From Oscillospiraceae bacterium (lineage in GTDB: Bacteria; Bacillota_A; Clostridia; Oscillospirales; Oscillospiraceae): a DNA stretch of 12,341 nucleotides. Positions within the stretch are counted from its first letter, which is position 1. Each line of letters begins with the position of its first letter. Where the stretch lies: the NCBI GenBank assembly GCA_017396725.1, contig JAFQLA010000225.1, forward strand, positions 1 to 12,341, read 5' to 3'. The translations under genes were made by a program, and so were the position numbers. The notes under the pieces were generated by a model. It did not search any database. It saw nothing but the letters and a program-made list of their open reading frames with translations, and was not told the origin of the DNA. Below, in pieces: positions 6,878-12,341 of this stretch.

Positions 6878-7804
6878 TTAATACTCATAGCAGCTGCCGC
6901 CCACAAACTCCCGCACAAGGGAATCCTTGGGCACATATTCCGTGTGCAGAGGCGGAATGCTGTTTACCACATGGAGAAGCGCCCCGAGATTATGCTCTTG
7001 CATAAACTCTTCCGTCAACTCCTCGCGGCATTCAGGCAGCTCGCGGAGGTATTTTGCAAGGATGCAGGGTTCGTAATCGTGGAAGGTATCGATATGGATG
7101 GCGGCATTACCTTTATAAGGCTGGATATACTGCACCTCACCGCGGTCCACACTCTCCGAGCGGATCACTGTATCCCGCAGGGAATGTCCCCGGCTTTGGT
7201 GATCACGCAGCATACGGCGCATTACGCGCAATGCCTGCGGCTTGATGATCTGATCCTGCTCGGTGATAATGCGGGTGCGGGGCGCCACATAAACGCCCAC
7301 GGCAATATCGCGGATCTCATCAAAGATCAGGGGATTGAGCATATGGATACCCTCAGCAATAATGATGGCGTCCTTATCGCCCTGCATAGGCACATAGTGG
7401 CTGGTCTCCCCGGCGATAAAATCATAAACAGGGATATCCACCAATTCACCCTGCGTCAATCGGCGGATACAGCTATGCAGCTGAGGAATATCCACACAAA
7501 GGGGAGACTCCCAATCCGTCACTTCCTTGGGGCGCTTGGCAAGCGGAATAAAGAAATTATCCATGCTCAGCATGCAGACCTTAATGCCTAAGTTTTCAAA
7601 GTATTCCTTCAGCCGCAGGGCAGTAGTGGTCTTGCCGGAACCGGAAGGTCCCGTCAAAGCTACCACATGGGGCCGTTTTTCCGCGGAGAGAATGGTGCAC
7701 ACGGCAGCGCTTAGCTTATCACGGAACACTTCCTCACAGCGCAGGACAAACTGCACTTCATTCCGCATAGCATAGTTGATATTTTCAATGTCAATAACGC
7801 GCAT
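6878..7804 (-). CDS. Uridine kinase-like P-loop nucleoside kinase (308 aa)
   Basis: Member of the uridine kinase/phosphoribulokinase P-loop family, expected to phosphorylate a nucleoside (uridine or cytidine are typical) with ATP or GTP in the cytoplasm. Seen: Walker A GPSGSGKTT (52-60), SMDNFF (80-85) where the family has its D-D-x-[FY] substrate motif, VYDF (126-129), an acidic IIAEGIH strand (148-154) and an Arg-rich RRMLRDHQSRGHS lid (196-208). It is about 100 residues longer than classical uridine kinases, with an N-terminal helix region (1-45) and a C-terminal extension (about 255-308). The frame is open to 7852, but ATG at 7804 is preferred: it has a GAGGAGAGG site, and the upstream extension runs into the -10 element. 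First gene of the operon with metF and metH; its link to methionine synthesis is unknown. Substrate unproven. Confidence 0.85.
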   Translation of the reverse strand: MRVIDIENINYAMRNEVQFVLRCEEVFRDKLSAAVCTILSAEKRPHVVALTGPSGSGKTTTALRLKEYFENLGIKVCMLSMDNFFIPLAKRPKEVTDWESPLCVDIPQLHSCIRRLTQGELVDIPVYDFIAGETSHYVPMQGDKDAIIIAEGIHMLNPLIFDEIRDIAVGVYVAPRTRIITEQDQIIKPQALRVMRRMLRDHQSRGHSLRDTVIRSESVDRGEVQYIQPYKGNAAIHIDTFHDYEPCILAKYLRELPECREELTEEFMQEHNLGALLHVVNSIPPLHTEYVPKDSLVREFVGGSCYEY

Positions 7805-7850
7805 GACCTCTCCTCTTTCGTGAAAAGCATTCTTCCTCATGTTACACATC

Positions 7851-7880
7851 ATTATAATCCCGATTTCCTCTCAAATACAA
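7851..7880 (-). promoter_or_regulatory. Promoter of the kinase-metF-metH operon
   Basis: On the minus strand TTGTAT (7880-7875), an 18-nt spacer, then a perfect TATAAT (7856-7851). Transcription should begin near 7844, giving a leader of about 40 nt, too short for a SAM or cobalamin riboswitch. The -35 directly abuts the T-tract of the clpC terminator. Confidence 0.7.
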
Positions 7881-7920
7881 GAAAAAAATAGAAAAGGCAG
7901 TCCTTTGGACTACCTTTTCT
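7881..7920 (-). terminator. Rho-independent terminator of the ctsR-mcsA-clpC operon
   Basis: A stem of 14 positions with one mismatch (7890-7903 with 7907-7920, loop of 3 nt) is followed on the minus strand by TA and seven T residues (7888-7882). It lies 35 nt past the clpC stop codon. Confidence 0.9.
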
Positions 7921-7955
7921 GCTTTTTACTTTTGCTCTTTAAATTCTTATTTAAA

Positions 7956-10424
7956 TTATGCGTCCTTTTTCTCAGGTATGACCTGCAAAACTCCGTCGGT
8001 AAATGTTACGCGGGCAGTGCTGCCGCTCTGGAGTCTGCCCTCCAGCATCTGCTCGGCCACGGCATCCTCCACGCGGTTCTGAATGGCGCGGCGCAGAGGA
8101 CGGGCGCCGTACACGGGATCAAAACCGTTTTTAGCAAGCTCACGGACCGCGTCTTCTTCCACTTCCAGCTTCACGCCCATCTCTTCCATGCGCTTTGCCG
8201 TAAGGCGCAGCATACGGCGGGCAATCTCACAGATATTATCCTCCGTCAGCTGGCGGAAGACGATGGTCTCATCGATACGGTTAAGGAATTCAGGGCGGAA
8301 GGTGCGGCGCAGATCTGTCATCACCGCTTCGTTTACCCGCTCAAAGCGCTTTTCTTCGTCGGTTTCCGCGTTTTCTTCCGCGGCAAATCCCAACGAGCGC
8401 TGCACGGAGGTAATGTTCTTGGCACCTACATTGCTGGTCATGATGATCACGGTATTCTTAAAGTCCACCGTGCGGCCCTGAGAATCGGTGATGCGGCCAT
8501 CCTCCAAAATCTGCAGCAGAATGTTCCACACATCCTCATGGGCCTTTTCGATCTCATCGAAGAGCACCACGGAGTAGGGATGACGGCGGACTTTCTCTGT
8601 CAGCTGACCGCCTTCTTCATGGCCCACATAGCCGGGGGGCGAACCGATCAGGCGAGAGACGGCATGGCGCTCCATGTATTCGGACATATCGATACGCACC
8701 ATAGCGTTTTCATCGCCGAACATGCTCTCAGCCAGTGTTTTGCAAAGCTCCGTCTTGCCCACACCCGTAGGACCGAGGAACAGGAACGAGCCGATGGGGC
8801 GTTTGGGATCCTTCAATCCTACGCGGCCGCGGCGGATAGCACGGGACACGGCACGGACCGCATCCTCCTGACCCACCACCCGCGCATGGAGAGTTTCCTC
8901 CATTTTCAAAAGGCGGCTGCCTTCATCTTCGGTAAGACGGCGCACAGGAATGCCCGTCCATTCCGCCACCACGGCGGCAATATCTTCTTCCGTCACAGGG
9001 CGGGTATTTTCGCGGGCTTTCTTTTTCCAGCTGTCCCGCTCGATCTCGATCTGATCGGTATAATCCTTTTCAATATCACGCAGCTGCGCCGCCTTCTCAT
9101 AGTCCTGACGGCTGATGGCAGCTTCCTTATCCTTGCGCAGCACTGCGATCTTCTCTTCCAGCGCCTTGATATCGGGAGAAACGCCTTCGCTCTCCAACCG
9201 CACGCGGGAGGCGGCCTCGTCCATCAGGTCGATGGCCTTATCGGGCAGGAAACGGTCGTTGATATAGCGGGAGGAAAGCTGCACAGCAGCAGAAAGCGCC
9301 TCATCGGTGATCTTCAGCTTGTGGTGCGCTTCGTAGCGCTCCCGCAGCCCCTTAAGGATCTCAAGGGCAGTTTCCGCGGTGGGCTCCCCTACCATGACCG
9401 GCTGGAATCGGCGCTCCAGCGCGGCATCCTTTTCAATGTATTTGCGGTATTCACTCAAAGTGGTGGCGCCGATGACGCGGATCTCACCGCGGCCAAGGGC
9501 GGGCTTAATGATGTTAGCGGCATCTACCGCGCCCTCTGCGCTGCCGGCACCCACGATGGTATGCAGTTCATCGATAAAGAGGATCACATTGCCGCTCTTT
9601 TTCACCTCTTCCAAGGTGTTTTTGATGCGTTCTTCAAATTCACCGCGGTATTTGGTGCCTGCCACCATACCGGAAAGATCCAGCGAAAGGATGCGCTTAT
9701 CCAGAAGATCCTCCGGCACATCGCCGATAGCGATCCGCTGGGCAAGGCCTTCCGCCACAGCGGTTTTGCCCACACCGGGCTCGCCGATGAGCACAGGATT
9801 ATTCTTCATGCGGCGGGAGAGGATCTGCACCGCGCGGTGGATCTCCTCATCGCGGCCGATGACGGGATCCAGCTTGCCGCCGCGGGCAGCTTCCGTCAGG
9901 TCGCGGGTAAACTCTTTCAGGTTTTTGTTTTCCTTGCTCTCGCTCTTGGCGCTGCCGCTCTTGCCGCGTTCCACAGCGGCACGGGGTGCTTCCTGCATCT
10001 TGGCGATCACCGCGCTGTACATCTGCCGCGGCTCTACACCCACTGCCTTCAAAATGCGAAGGGCCATGTTATTGCCTTCCCGCAGAATCCCCAAAAGCAG
10101 ATGCTCTGTGCCCACATAGCCGCGCTTCTGGTGAGCCGCCTCTGCGGCTGCCGTTTCAATGACCCGCTTGGCACGGGGAGTAAGGCCCTGGGCGGGATCC
10201 ATGCCGGCAAGCCCTCTGCCCACGGTTTTGGTGATCACTTCCATGATCATCACATCGGTAAGGCCTGCTTCCTGCAGCACGCGGCGGGCAATGCCTTCAC
10301 CCTCGCGGATGAGACCCAGCAACAGGTGTTCACTGCCCACATAACTGTGGCCCAGCTCCCCTGCCGCTTCCTGAGAAAGACGCAGCACCTCTTCAGCGCC
10401 TGCGGTAAATTTGATTTCACTCAT
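7956..10424 (-). CDS. clpC: ATP-dependent Clp protease ATPase subunit ClpC
   Basis: 822-aa class I Hsp100 unfoldase that feeds substrates to ClpP and works with adaptor proteins. Domains: two Clp N repeats (about 1-145, with [12 protein letters not shown] and [12 protein letters not shown]); AAA+ 1 with Walker A GEPGVGKT (214-221), Walker B ILFIDE (281-286), pore loop KYRG (258-261) and ERRF (337-340); middle domain containing a UVR motif (about 436-460, [11 protein letters not shown]), diagnostic for ClpC rather than ClpB; AAA+ 2 with GPTGVGKT (551-558), VVLFDE (619-624), pore loop GYVG (598-601), TSN sensor (663-665) and GARPLRR sensor 2 (773-779). It is full length. The start is ATG at 10424 behind AAAGGAGG. 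It lies 17 nt after mcsA and is last in the operon, ending at the 7881-7920 terminator. It is expected to be repressed by CtsR. Confidence 0.97.
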   Translation of the reverse strand: MSEIKFTAGAEEVLRLSQEAAGELGHSYVGSEHLLLGLIREGEGIARRVLQEAGLTDVMIMEVITKTVGRGLAGMDPAQGLTPRAKRVIETAAAEAAHQKRGYVGTEHLLLGILREGNNMALRILKAVGVEPRQMYSAVIAKMQEAPRAAVERGKSGSAKSESKENKNLKEFTRDLTEAARGGKLDPVIGRDEEIHRAVQILSRRMKNNPVLIGEPGVGKTAVAEGLAQRIAIGDVPEDLLDKRILSLDLSGMVAGTKYRGEFEERIKNTLEEVKKSGNVILFIDELHTIVGAGSAEGAVDAANIIKPALGRGEIRVIGATTLSEYRKYIEKDAALERRFQPVMVGEPTAETALEILKGLRERYEAHHKLKITDEALSAAVQLSSRYINDRFLPDKAIDLMDEAASRVRLESEGVSPDIKALEEKIAVLRKDKEAAISRQDYEKAAQLRDIEKDYTDQIEIERDSWKKKARENTRPVTEEDIAAVVAEWTGIPVRRLTEDEGSRLLKMEETLHARVVGQEDAVRAVSRAIRRGRVGLKDPKRPIGSFLFLGPTGVGKTELCKTLAESMFGDENAMVRIDMSEYMERHAVSRLIGSPPGYVGHEEGGQLTEKVRRHPYSVVLFDEIEKAHEDVWNILLQILEDGRITDSQGRTVDFKNTVIIMTSNVGAKNITSVQRSLGFAAEENAETDEEKRFERVNEAVMTDLRRTFRPEFLNRIDETIVFRQLTEDNICEIARRMLRLTAKRMEEMGVKLEVEEDAVRELAKNGFDPVYGARPLRRAIQNRVEDAVAEQMLEGRLQSGSTARVTFTDGVLQVIPEKKDA

Positions 10425-10441
10425 ACTTTTGTCCTCCTTTT

Positions 10442-10879
10442 TCAGCAGCCGCCTTCAAAGCCGCGGATCTCATCCCGCAGTTCAATGGCGCGCTCAAAAT
10501 TCTCTGCCGCCACAGCGCTTTGCAGCTCTTCCCGCAAAGCGTTGAGCCGACGGCGGCGGGAAAGTTCCTCTTCCTCGGATGCATCCAGCAGCACAGCGCC
10601 GCTCTCGCTCTTTTCCTCCTTTTCCTCTTCACCCAGCATGGCGCTGAGATTGGGAACTGCCCAGCCGCCCAGCATGCTGCGGCGGGGCGCAAACAAAGAC
10701 GCCTCGGAAAAAGTATCAAAAACATCGTTCATCCAGCCATTGAGGCTAAAATCCATGGTTTTGTCGTAACCGAGTTCTTTGGCGCAGTGAGAGCAAAGAT
10801 GCACCTGACTCACTTTTCCGTTGATATTGCTCTTGTAGTAAAAATTGGCTTCGTTCTTGCCGCAGTGTTCACACATCAT
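10442..10879 (-). CDS. mcsA: McsA-like UVR-motif zinc protein, short form (145 aa)
   Basis: In Bacillus, McsA is the zinc-binding activator of the arginine kinase McsB and takes part in the control of CtsR and ClpC. Seen here: one N-terminal zinc module, C3-x2-C6 (MMCEHC) and C29-x2-C32 (CSHC); a variable middle; an acidic stretch (about 84-106, Glu-rich); and a C-terminal UVR motif (about 112-143, ENFERAIELRDEIR) like that in ClpC. The second CxxC pair module of B. subtilis McsA (185 aa) is missing. Three in-frame ATGs occur at 10885, 10879 and 10876. The AAGGAGG at 10894-10888 is only 2 nt from the first but 8 nt from the second, so I choose 10879, which also matches the family N-terminus. 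It sits between ctsR and clpC; mcsB, which normally follows, is absent. Confidence 0.88.
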   Translation of the reverse strand: MMCEHCGKNEANFYYKSNINGKVSQVHLCSHCAKELGYDKTMDFSLNGWMNDVFDTFSEASLFAPRRSMLGGWAVPNLSAMLGEEEKEEKSESGAVLLDASEEEELSRRRRLNALREELQSAVAAENFERAIELRDEIRGFEGGC

Positions 10880-10915
10880 GATCATAACCTCCTTGTGCTT
10901 ACTTGATACGCTGCT

Positions 10916-10943
10916 ATAGTATTTCCTAAACCAAATGGATCAA
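10916..10943 (-). promoter_or_regulatory. Weak candidate internal promoter before mcsA
   Basis: On the minus strand TTGATC (10943-10938), 16 nt, TACTAT (10921-10916). It lies at the end of ctsR and in the 46-nt gap before mcsA. Each hexamer matches about 4 of 6 consensus bases. It could give CtsR-independent basal mcsA-clpC transcription, but may be chance. Confidence 0.22.
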
Positions 10944-11375
10944 AACCTGCTTGATGATAGAGGCGCGGAGCGTGTCCCGCACCTCGCGGGGCGCTGCGCG
11001 CAGCGCGTTCTCGCTGACGGCGTGATAAAGCGCCGATGCCGTGGCACTATCTACCGCGCGGGATTCCGCCAGATTTTTCAAAATTGCCTGCGCGCTTTTG
11101 CAGTCTATGCTCGTGCCGACAGAATTGATCACATGCATCAAAAGGGTCTCCCGATCCATCTGCACGCGGCTGATGCGGATATAACCGTTGCCTCCCCGAC
11201 GGGATTCCACGATGTAGCCATGTTCCGGGGAAAATCTGGTTGACATAACATAGTTGATCTGACTGGGCACACAGTTAAAGCGCTGCGCCAGATCGCTGCG
11301 CTGCAGTTCCAGCACGCCGTTGGCCTCCTCCAGCTCGGCTTGAATAAATCCTGCGATCAGATCAGTAATACCCAT
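10926..11375 (-). CDS. ctsR: Class III stress-response repressor CtsR
   Basis: 149-aa transcriptional repressor of clp and other protein quality-control genes; it binds a tandem heptad operator as a dimer and releases it on heat stress. The N-terminal half is the DNA-binding winged helix: DLAQRFNCVPSQINYVMSTR (about 28-47), then RFSPEHGYIVESRRGGNGYIRI (47-68), the beta-wing and glycine loop that define the family. R60 corresponds to the wing Arg that McsB phosphorylates in Bacillus and Geobacillus. The loop normally reads GGGG but here is GGNG. The C-terminal half (about 75-149) is the helical dimerisation and regulatory domain. The start is ATG at 11375 behind AAAGGAGA. First gene of the operon, and probably autorepressed through the boxes at 11402-11424 and 11473-11489. 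Confidence 0.96.
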   Translation of the reverse strand: MGITDLIAGFIQAELEEANGVLELQRSDLAQRFNCVPSQINYVMSTRFSPEHGYIVESRRGGNGYIRISRVQMDRETLLMHVINSVGTSIDCKSAQAILKNLAESRAVDSATASALYHAVSENALRAAPREVRDTLRASIIKQVLIHLV

Positions 11376-11401
11376 ATCGGCTCTCCTTTTCTTTCATCAA
11401 A

Positions 11402-11424
11402 TTTGACTTTGACTTTCTTTGATC
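11402..11424 (-). promoter_or_regulatory. CtsR operator (box 1), downstream of the ctsR -10
   Basis: The published CtsR site is a tandem heptad, RGTCAAA-NAN-RGTCAAA. The minus strand at 11424-11408 reads GATCAAA-GAA-AGTCAAA, with one mismatch. A third half-site, AGTCAAA (11408-11402), follows and overlaps by one base. It covers the likely transcription start, so bound repressor would block initiation. Confidence 0.85.
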
Positions 11425-11436
11425 TTCTTGTTTTTT

Positions 11437-11464
11437 AGTATAGCACCTCATTTACGAATGTCAA
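11437..11464 (-). promoter_or_regulatory. Promoter of the ctsR-mcsA-clpC operon
   Basis: On the minus strand TTGACA (11464-11459), a 16-nt spacer and TATACT (11442-11437), close to the sigma-A consensus. A strong promoter held down by a repressor is the usual class III heat-shock arrangement. It is bracketed by the two CtsR boxes. Confidence 0.85.
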
Positions 11465-11472
11465 TATCCGAA

Positions 11473-11489
11473 TTTGACTTTTCCTGACC
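11473..11489 (-). promoter_or_regulatory. Second, weaker CtsR operator (box 2), upstream of the -35
   Basis: The minus strand at 11489-11473 reads GGTCAGG-AAA-AGTCAAA: one perfect heptad, correct NAN spacing, and one heptad with two mismatches. It lies just upstream of the ctsR -35. Its distance of 65 nt from box 1 keeps the boxes on a similar face of the helix (about six turns). It is also upstream of the ferredoxin promoter on the other strand. Confidence 0.55.
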
Positions 11490-11503
11490 AAATGTGTAAA
11501 CAA

Positions 11504-11564
11504 TTTATGAATCAATTTCTCGATAAAAACACATTTTACCTTTTTTCAATTTTTATAAATCAAT
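11504..11564 (+). repeat. AT-rich direct repeat upstream of the ferredoxin promoter
   Basis: TTTATGAATCAAT (11504-11516) and TTTATAAATCAAT (11552-11564) match at 12 of 13 bases, 48 nt apart. The second copy ends 2 nt before the ferredoxin -35. It could be an UP-like element or a binding site for an unknown regulator; in such AT-rich DNA chance is also possible. Confidence 0.4.
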
Positions 11565-11566
11565 GG

Positions 11567-11594
11567 TTGCTTTTCTGATTTTTCGTGCTAAAAT
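11567..11594 (+). promoter_or_regulatory. Likely ferredoxin promoter
   Basis: TTGCTT (11567-11572), a 16-nt spacer and TAAAAT (11589-11594). The predicted transcript begins near 11601 and leaves a short leader with the ribosome binding site GGAGGTG (11613-11619) before the ATG. The upstream DNA is A/T-rich, as expected for a strong promoter with an UP element. Confidence 0.6.
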
Positions 11595-11624
11595 AGGCTT
11601 ATCTACTTTTATGGAGGTGCTCTC

Positions 11625-11795
11625 ATGGCATACAAGATCTCTTCTGCTTGCGTTAGCTGCGGTTCCTGCGCAGATACCTGCCCCGTTGGCGCTATCTCTC
11701 AGGGCGACGAAACTTACGTAATCAACGCAGACGCTTGCCTGGATTGCGGTTCTTGCGCAGATGGCTGCCCCGTTGGCGCTATCGCTCAGGAATAA
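11625..11795 (+). CDS. Clostridial-type 2[4Fe-4S] ferredoxin (56 aa)
   Basis: Small acidic, low-potential electron carrier of the cytoplasm, typical of clostridia, serving hydrogenases, pyruvate:ferredoxin oxidoreductase and related enzymes. Both cluster motifs are complete: C9-x2-C12-x2-C15-x3-C19-P and C38-x2-C41-x2-C44-x3-C48-P. In this fold the last Cys of each motif ligates the other cluster. The length equals that of classical clostridial ferredoxins. The two halves are an ancient duplication, but here they are also unusually alike in DNA: 42 of 46 bases match between 11658-11703 and 11745-11790. Codons end in T more than in the neighbouring genes, which suggests high expression. It has its own promoter, ribosome binding site and terminator, so it is monocistronic. 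The partner enzymes are not in the window. Confidence 0.97.
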   Translation: MAYKISSACVSCGSCADTCPVGAISQGDETYVINADACLDCGSCADGCPVGAIAQE

Positions 11796-11818
11796 TTCCT
11801 TATTGATCCATTGAAAAT

Positions 11819-11850
11819 ACACCGCAAGGATTTTTTCTTGCGGTGTTTTT
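11819..11850 (+). terminator. Rho-independent terminator of the ferredoxin gene
   Basis: A perfect 10-bp stem, ACACCGCAAG (11819-11828) pairing with CTTGCGGTGT (11837-11846), with an 8-nt T-rich loop and a following T-tract (11846-11850). It is placed 23 nt after the ferredoxin stop. Confidence 0.92.
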
Positions 11851-11856
11851 CTTTCT

Positions 11857-11875
11857 GTTGTAAGATGTTGTAAGA
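11857..11875 (+). repeat. Tandem 9-mer (GTTGTAAGA twice) before the methyltransferase gene
   Basis: Two perfect copies of GTTGTAAGA (11857-11865 and 11867-11875) with a 10-nt period, lying between the ferredoxin terminator and the AGGAGG ribosome binding site at 11877-11882. It could be a replication-slippage duplication or a small operator; a poor TAAGAT -10-like element falls inside it. Confidence 0.5.
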
Positions 11876-11891
11876 GAGGAGGCTGGAAACT

Positions 11892-12341
11892 ATGGTCAAA
11901 CGCGACACCTTGTGGGAGGGTGGTTACTCCTTCTATTTTGACGATGAACTCTTCCAGCCCTCCACAGATTCTTTTGTCCTCTCTGCTTTTCCCCGCCTGA
12001 AAAGCGGAGAGCGGGTGTGCGACCTTGGTTGCGGCAGCGGTCTATTGGGCATTTTGCTTCTGGGCCGTGAGCCAAACCTCTTTGTCACAGGGGTGGATAT
12101 CCAAAGCGACCCTCTCGCTCTTGCCCGCCGCGCGGCAGAGGAAAACGGTCTTGTAGCGCGCCTCACCTTCCATCAGGCCGATCTTCGCGCCCTCAAAGGC
12201 GTGCTGGAGGCCAACTCCTTTGACCTTGTCATCTCTAATCCGCCTTATTTCCGTGCCGGAAGCGGTTATGAAGCCGCAGGCGCCTCACGGCAGACCGCGC
12301 GGGAAGAAAAGGACTGCACCATCGAGGATGTCTGCGCCGCC
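11892..12341 (+). CDS. tRNA1(Val) A37 N6-methyltransferase-like protein (TrmN6/YfiC/YabB family), N-terminal part
   Basis: The first 150 codons of a gene that runs off the right edge. It is a class I SAM-dependent methyltransferase: motif I VCDLGCGSGLLGILL (42-56), the acidic motif II VDIQ (68-71), and the catalytic NPPYF (116-120), typical of N6-adenine methyltransferases. The N-terminal GYSFYFDDELFQPSTDSFVL (11-30) resembles the substrate-side region of the YfiC/TrmN6 and Bacillus YabB group, which methylate A37 of tRNA(Val). Downstream, residues about 121-145 (RAGSG, then ASRQTAREEK) continue as in that family. The start is ATG at 11892 with AGGAGG 9 nt upstream. No strong promoter is visible after the ferredoxin terminator, so expression may come partly from readthrough. 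The exact RNA target is inferred. Confidence 0.8.
   Translation, partial: MVKRDTLWEGGYSFYFDDELFQPSTDSFVLSAFPRLKSGERVCDLGCGSGLLGILLLGREPNLFVTGVDIQSDPLALARRAAEENGLVARLTFHQADLRALKGVLEANSFDLVISNPPYFRAGSGYEAAGASRQTAREEKDCTIEDVCAA

Noticed and set aside
7805..7850. SAM, cobalamin or T-box riboswitch leader for the metF-metH operon
   Set aside because: The predicted leader is only about 40 nt and shows no conserved aptamer elements or anti-terminator.
7839..10769. Plus-strand 976-codon open frame antisense to clpC and part of mcsA
   Set aside because: It spans two genes and the terminator on the other strand, with a low-complexity translation. It is a shadow of the real genes.
11491..11510. Rex-type redox operator upstream of the ferredoxin gene
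   Set aside because: The GTGTAAACAATTT region lacks the TTGTTAA-N4-TTAACAA symmetry expected of a Rex site.
11553..11822. Minus-strand 89-codon frame across the ferredoxin gene
   Set aside because: It is antisense to a complete ferredoxin with promoter, ribosome binding site and terminator; its apparent internal repeat only mirrors the repeated ferredoxin halves.
1..12341. CRISPR array, insertion sequence, prophage or defence system
   Set aside because: No regularly spaced repeats, transposase, integrase, terminal inverted repeats or recognisable defence genes are visible; all large frames are assigned to ordinary metabolic or stress genes.

Overview
The window looks like chromosomal housekeeping DNA from a Gram-positive anaerobe of class Clostridia, probably a gut-type member of the Oscillospirales or a relative (inference). 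The signs are a ctsR-mcsA-clpC stress operon with CtsR-type operators, a clostridial 2[4Fe-4S] ferredoxin, a C_GCAxxG_C_C family redox protein, strong AGGAGG ribosome binding sites, sigma-A-type promoters and moderate GC coding DNA. I see no rRNA, tRNA, CRISPR array, transposase or phage gene.

Layout. At 1-769 (minus) a zinc-ribbon membrane protein overlaps by ATGA the start of a second membrane or exported protein cut by the window edge. At 869-2884 (minus) lie two tandem, collinear M19 metallodipeptidases, ended by a strong hairpin at 812-838. The 2885-3047 gap is a divergent promoter region. It serves the dipeptidases leftwards and a cysteine-rich C_GCAxxG_C_C protein (3048-3509) rightwards. 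That gene converges on metH across a near-perfect bidirectional terminator.

At 3548-7804 (minus) is a tight operon: uridine kinase-like P-loop kinase, metF (methylenetetrahydrofolate reductase), metH (cobalamin-dependent methionine synthase without the reactivation domain). MetF makes the 5-methyl-THF that MetH uses to methylate homocysteine. A TATAAT promoter sits at 7851-7880, packed against the clpC terminator.

At 7956-11375 (minus) is the class III heat-shock operon ctsR-mcsA-clpC. A consensus-like promoter (TTGACA/TATACT) is flanked by two candidate CtsR boxes. The usual mcsB (protein arginine kinase) is absent between mcsA and clpC, McsA is short and lacks the second zinc module, and the CtsR glycine loop carries an Asn.

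At 11625-11795 (plus) is a 56-residue two-cluster ferredoxin with its own promoter and terminator. From 11892 (plus) a tRNA1(Val) m6A37 methyltransferase-like gene runs off the right edge.

I did not find a clearly new multi-gene system. The most interesting signals are the reduced and altered McsB-less CtsR circuit, a 30-nt internal duplication in metH that encodes the same decapeptide in two places, and the kinase heading the methionine operon. Gaps longer than about 100 bases are 2885-3047 (divergent promoters), 7805-7955 (promoter plus terminator) and 11376-11624 (ctsR and ferredoxin promoters, CtsR boxes, an AT-rich repeat).
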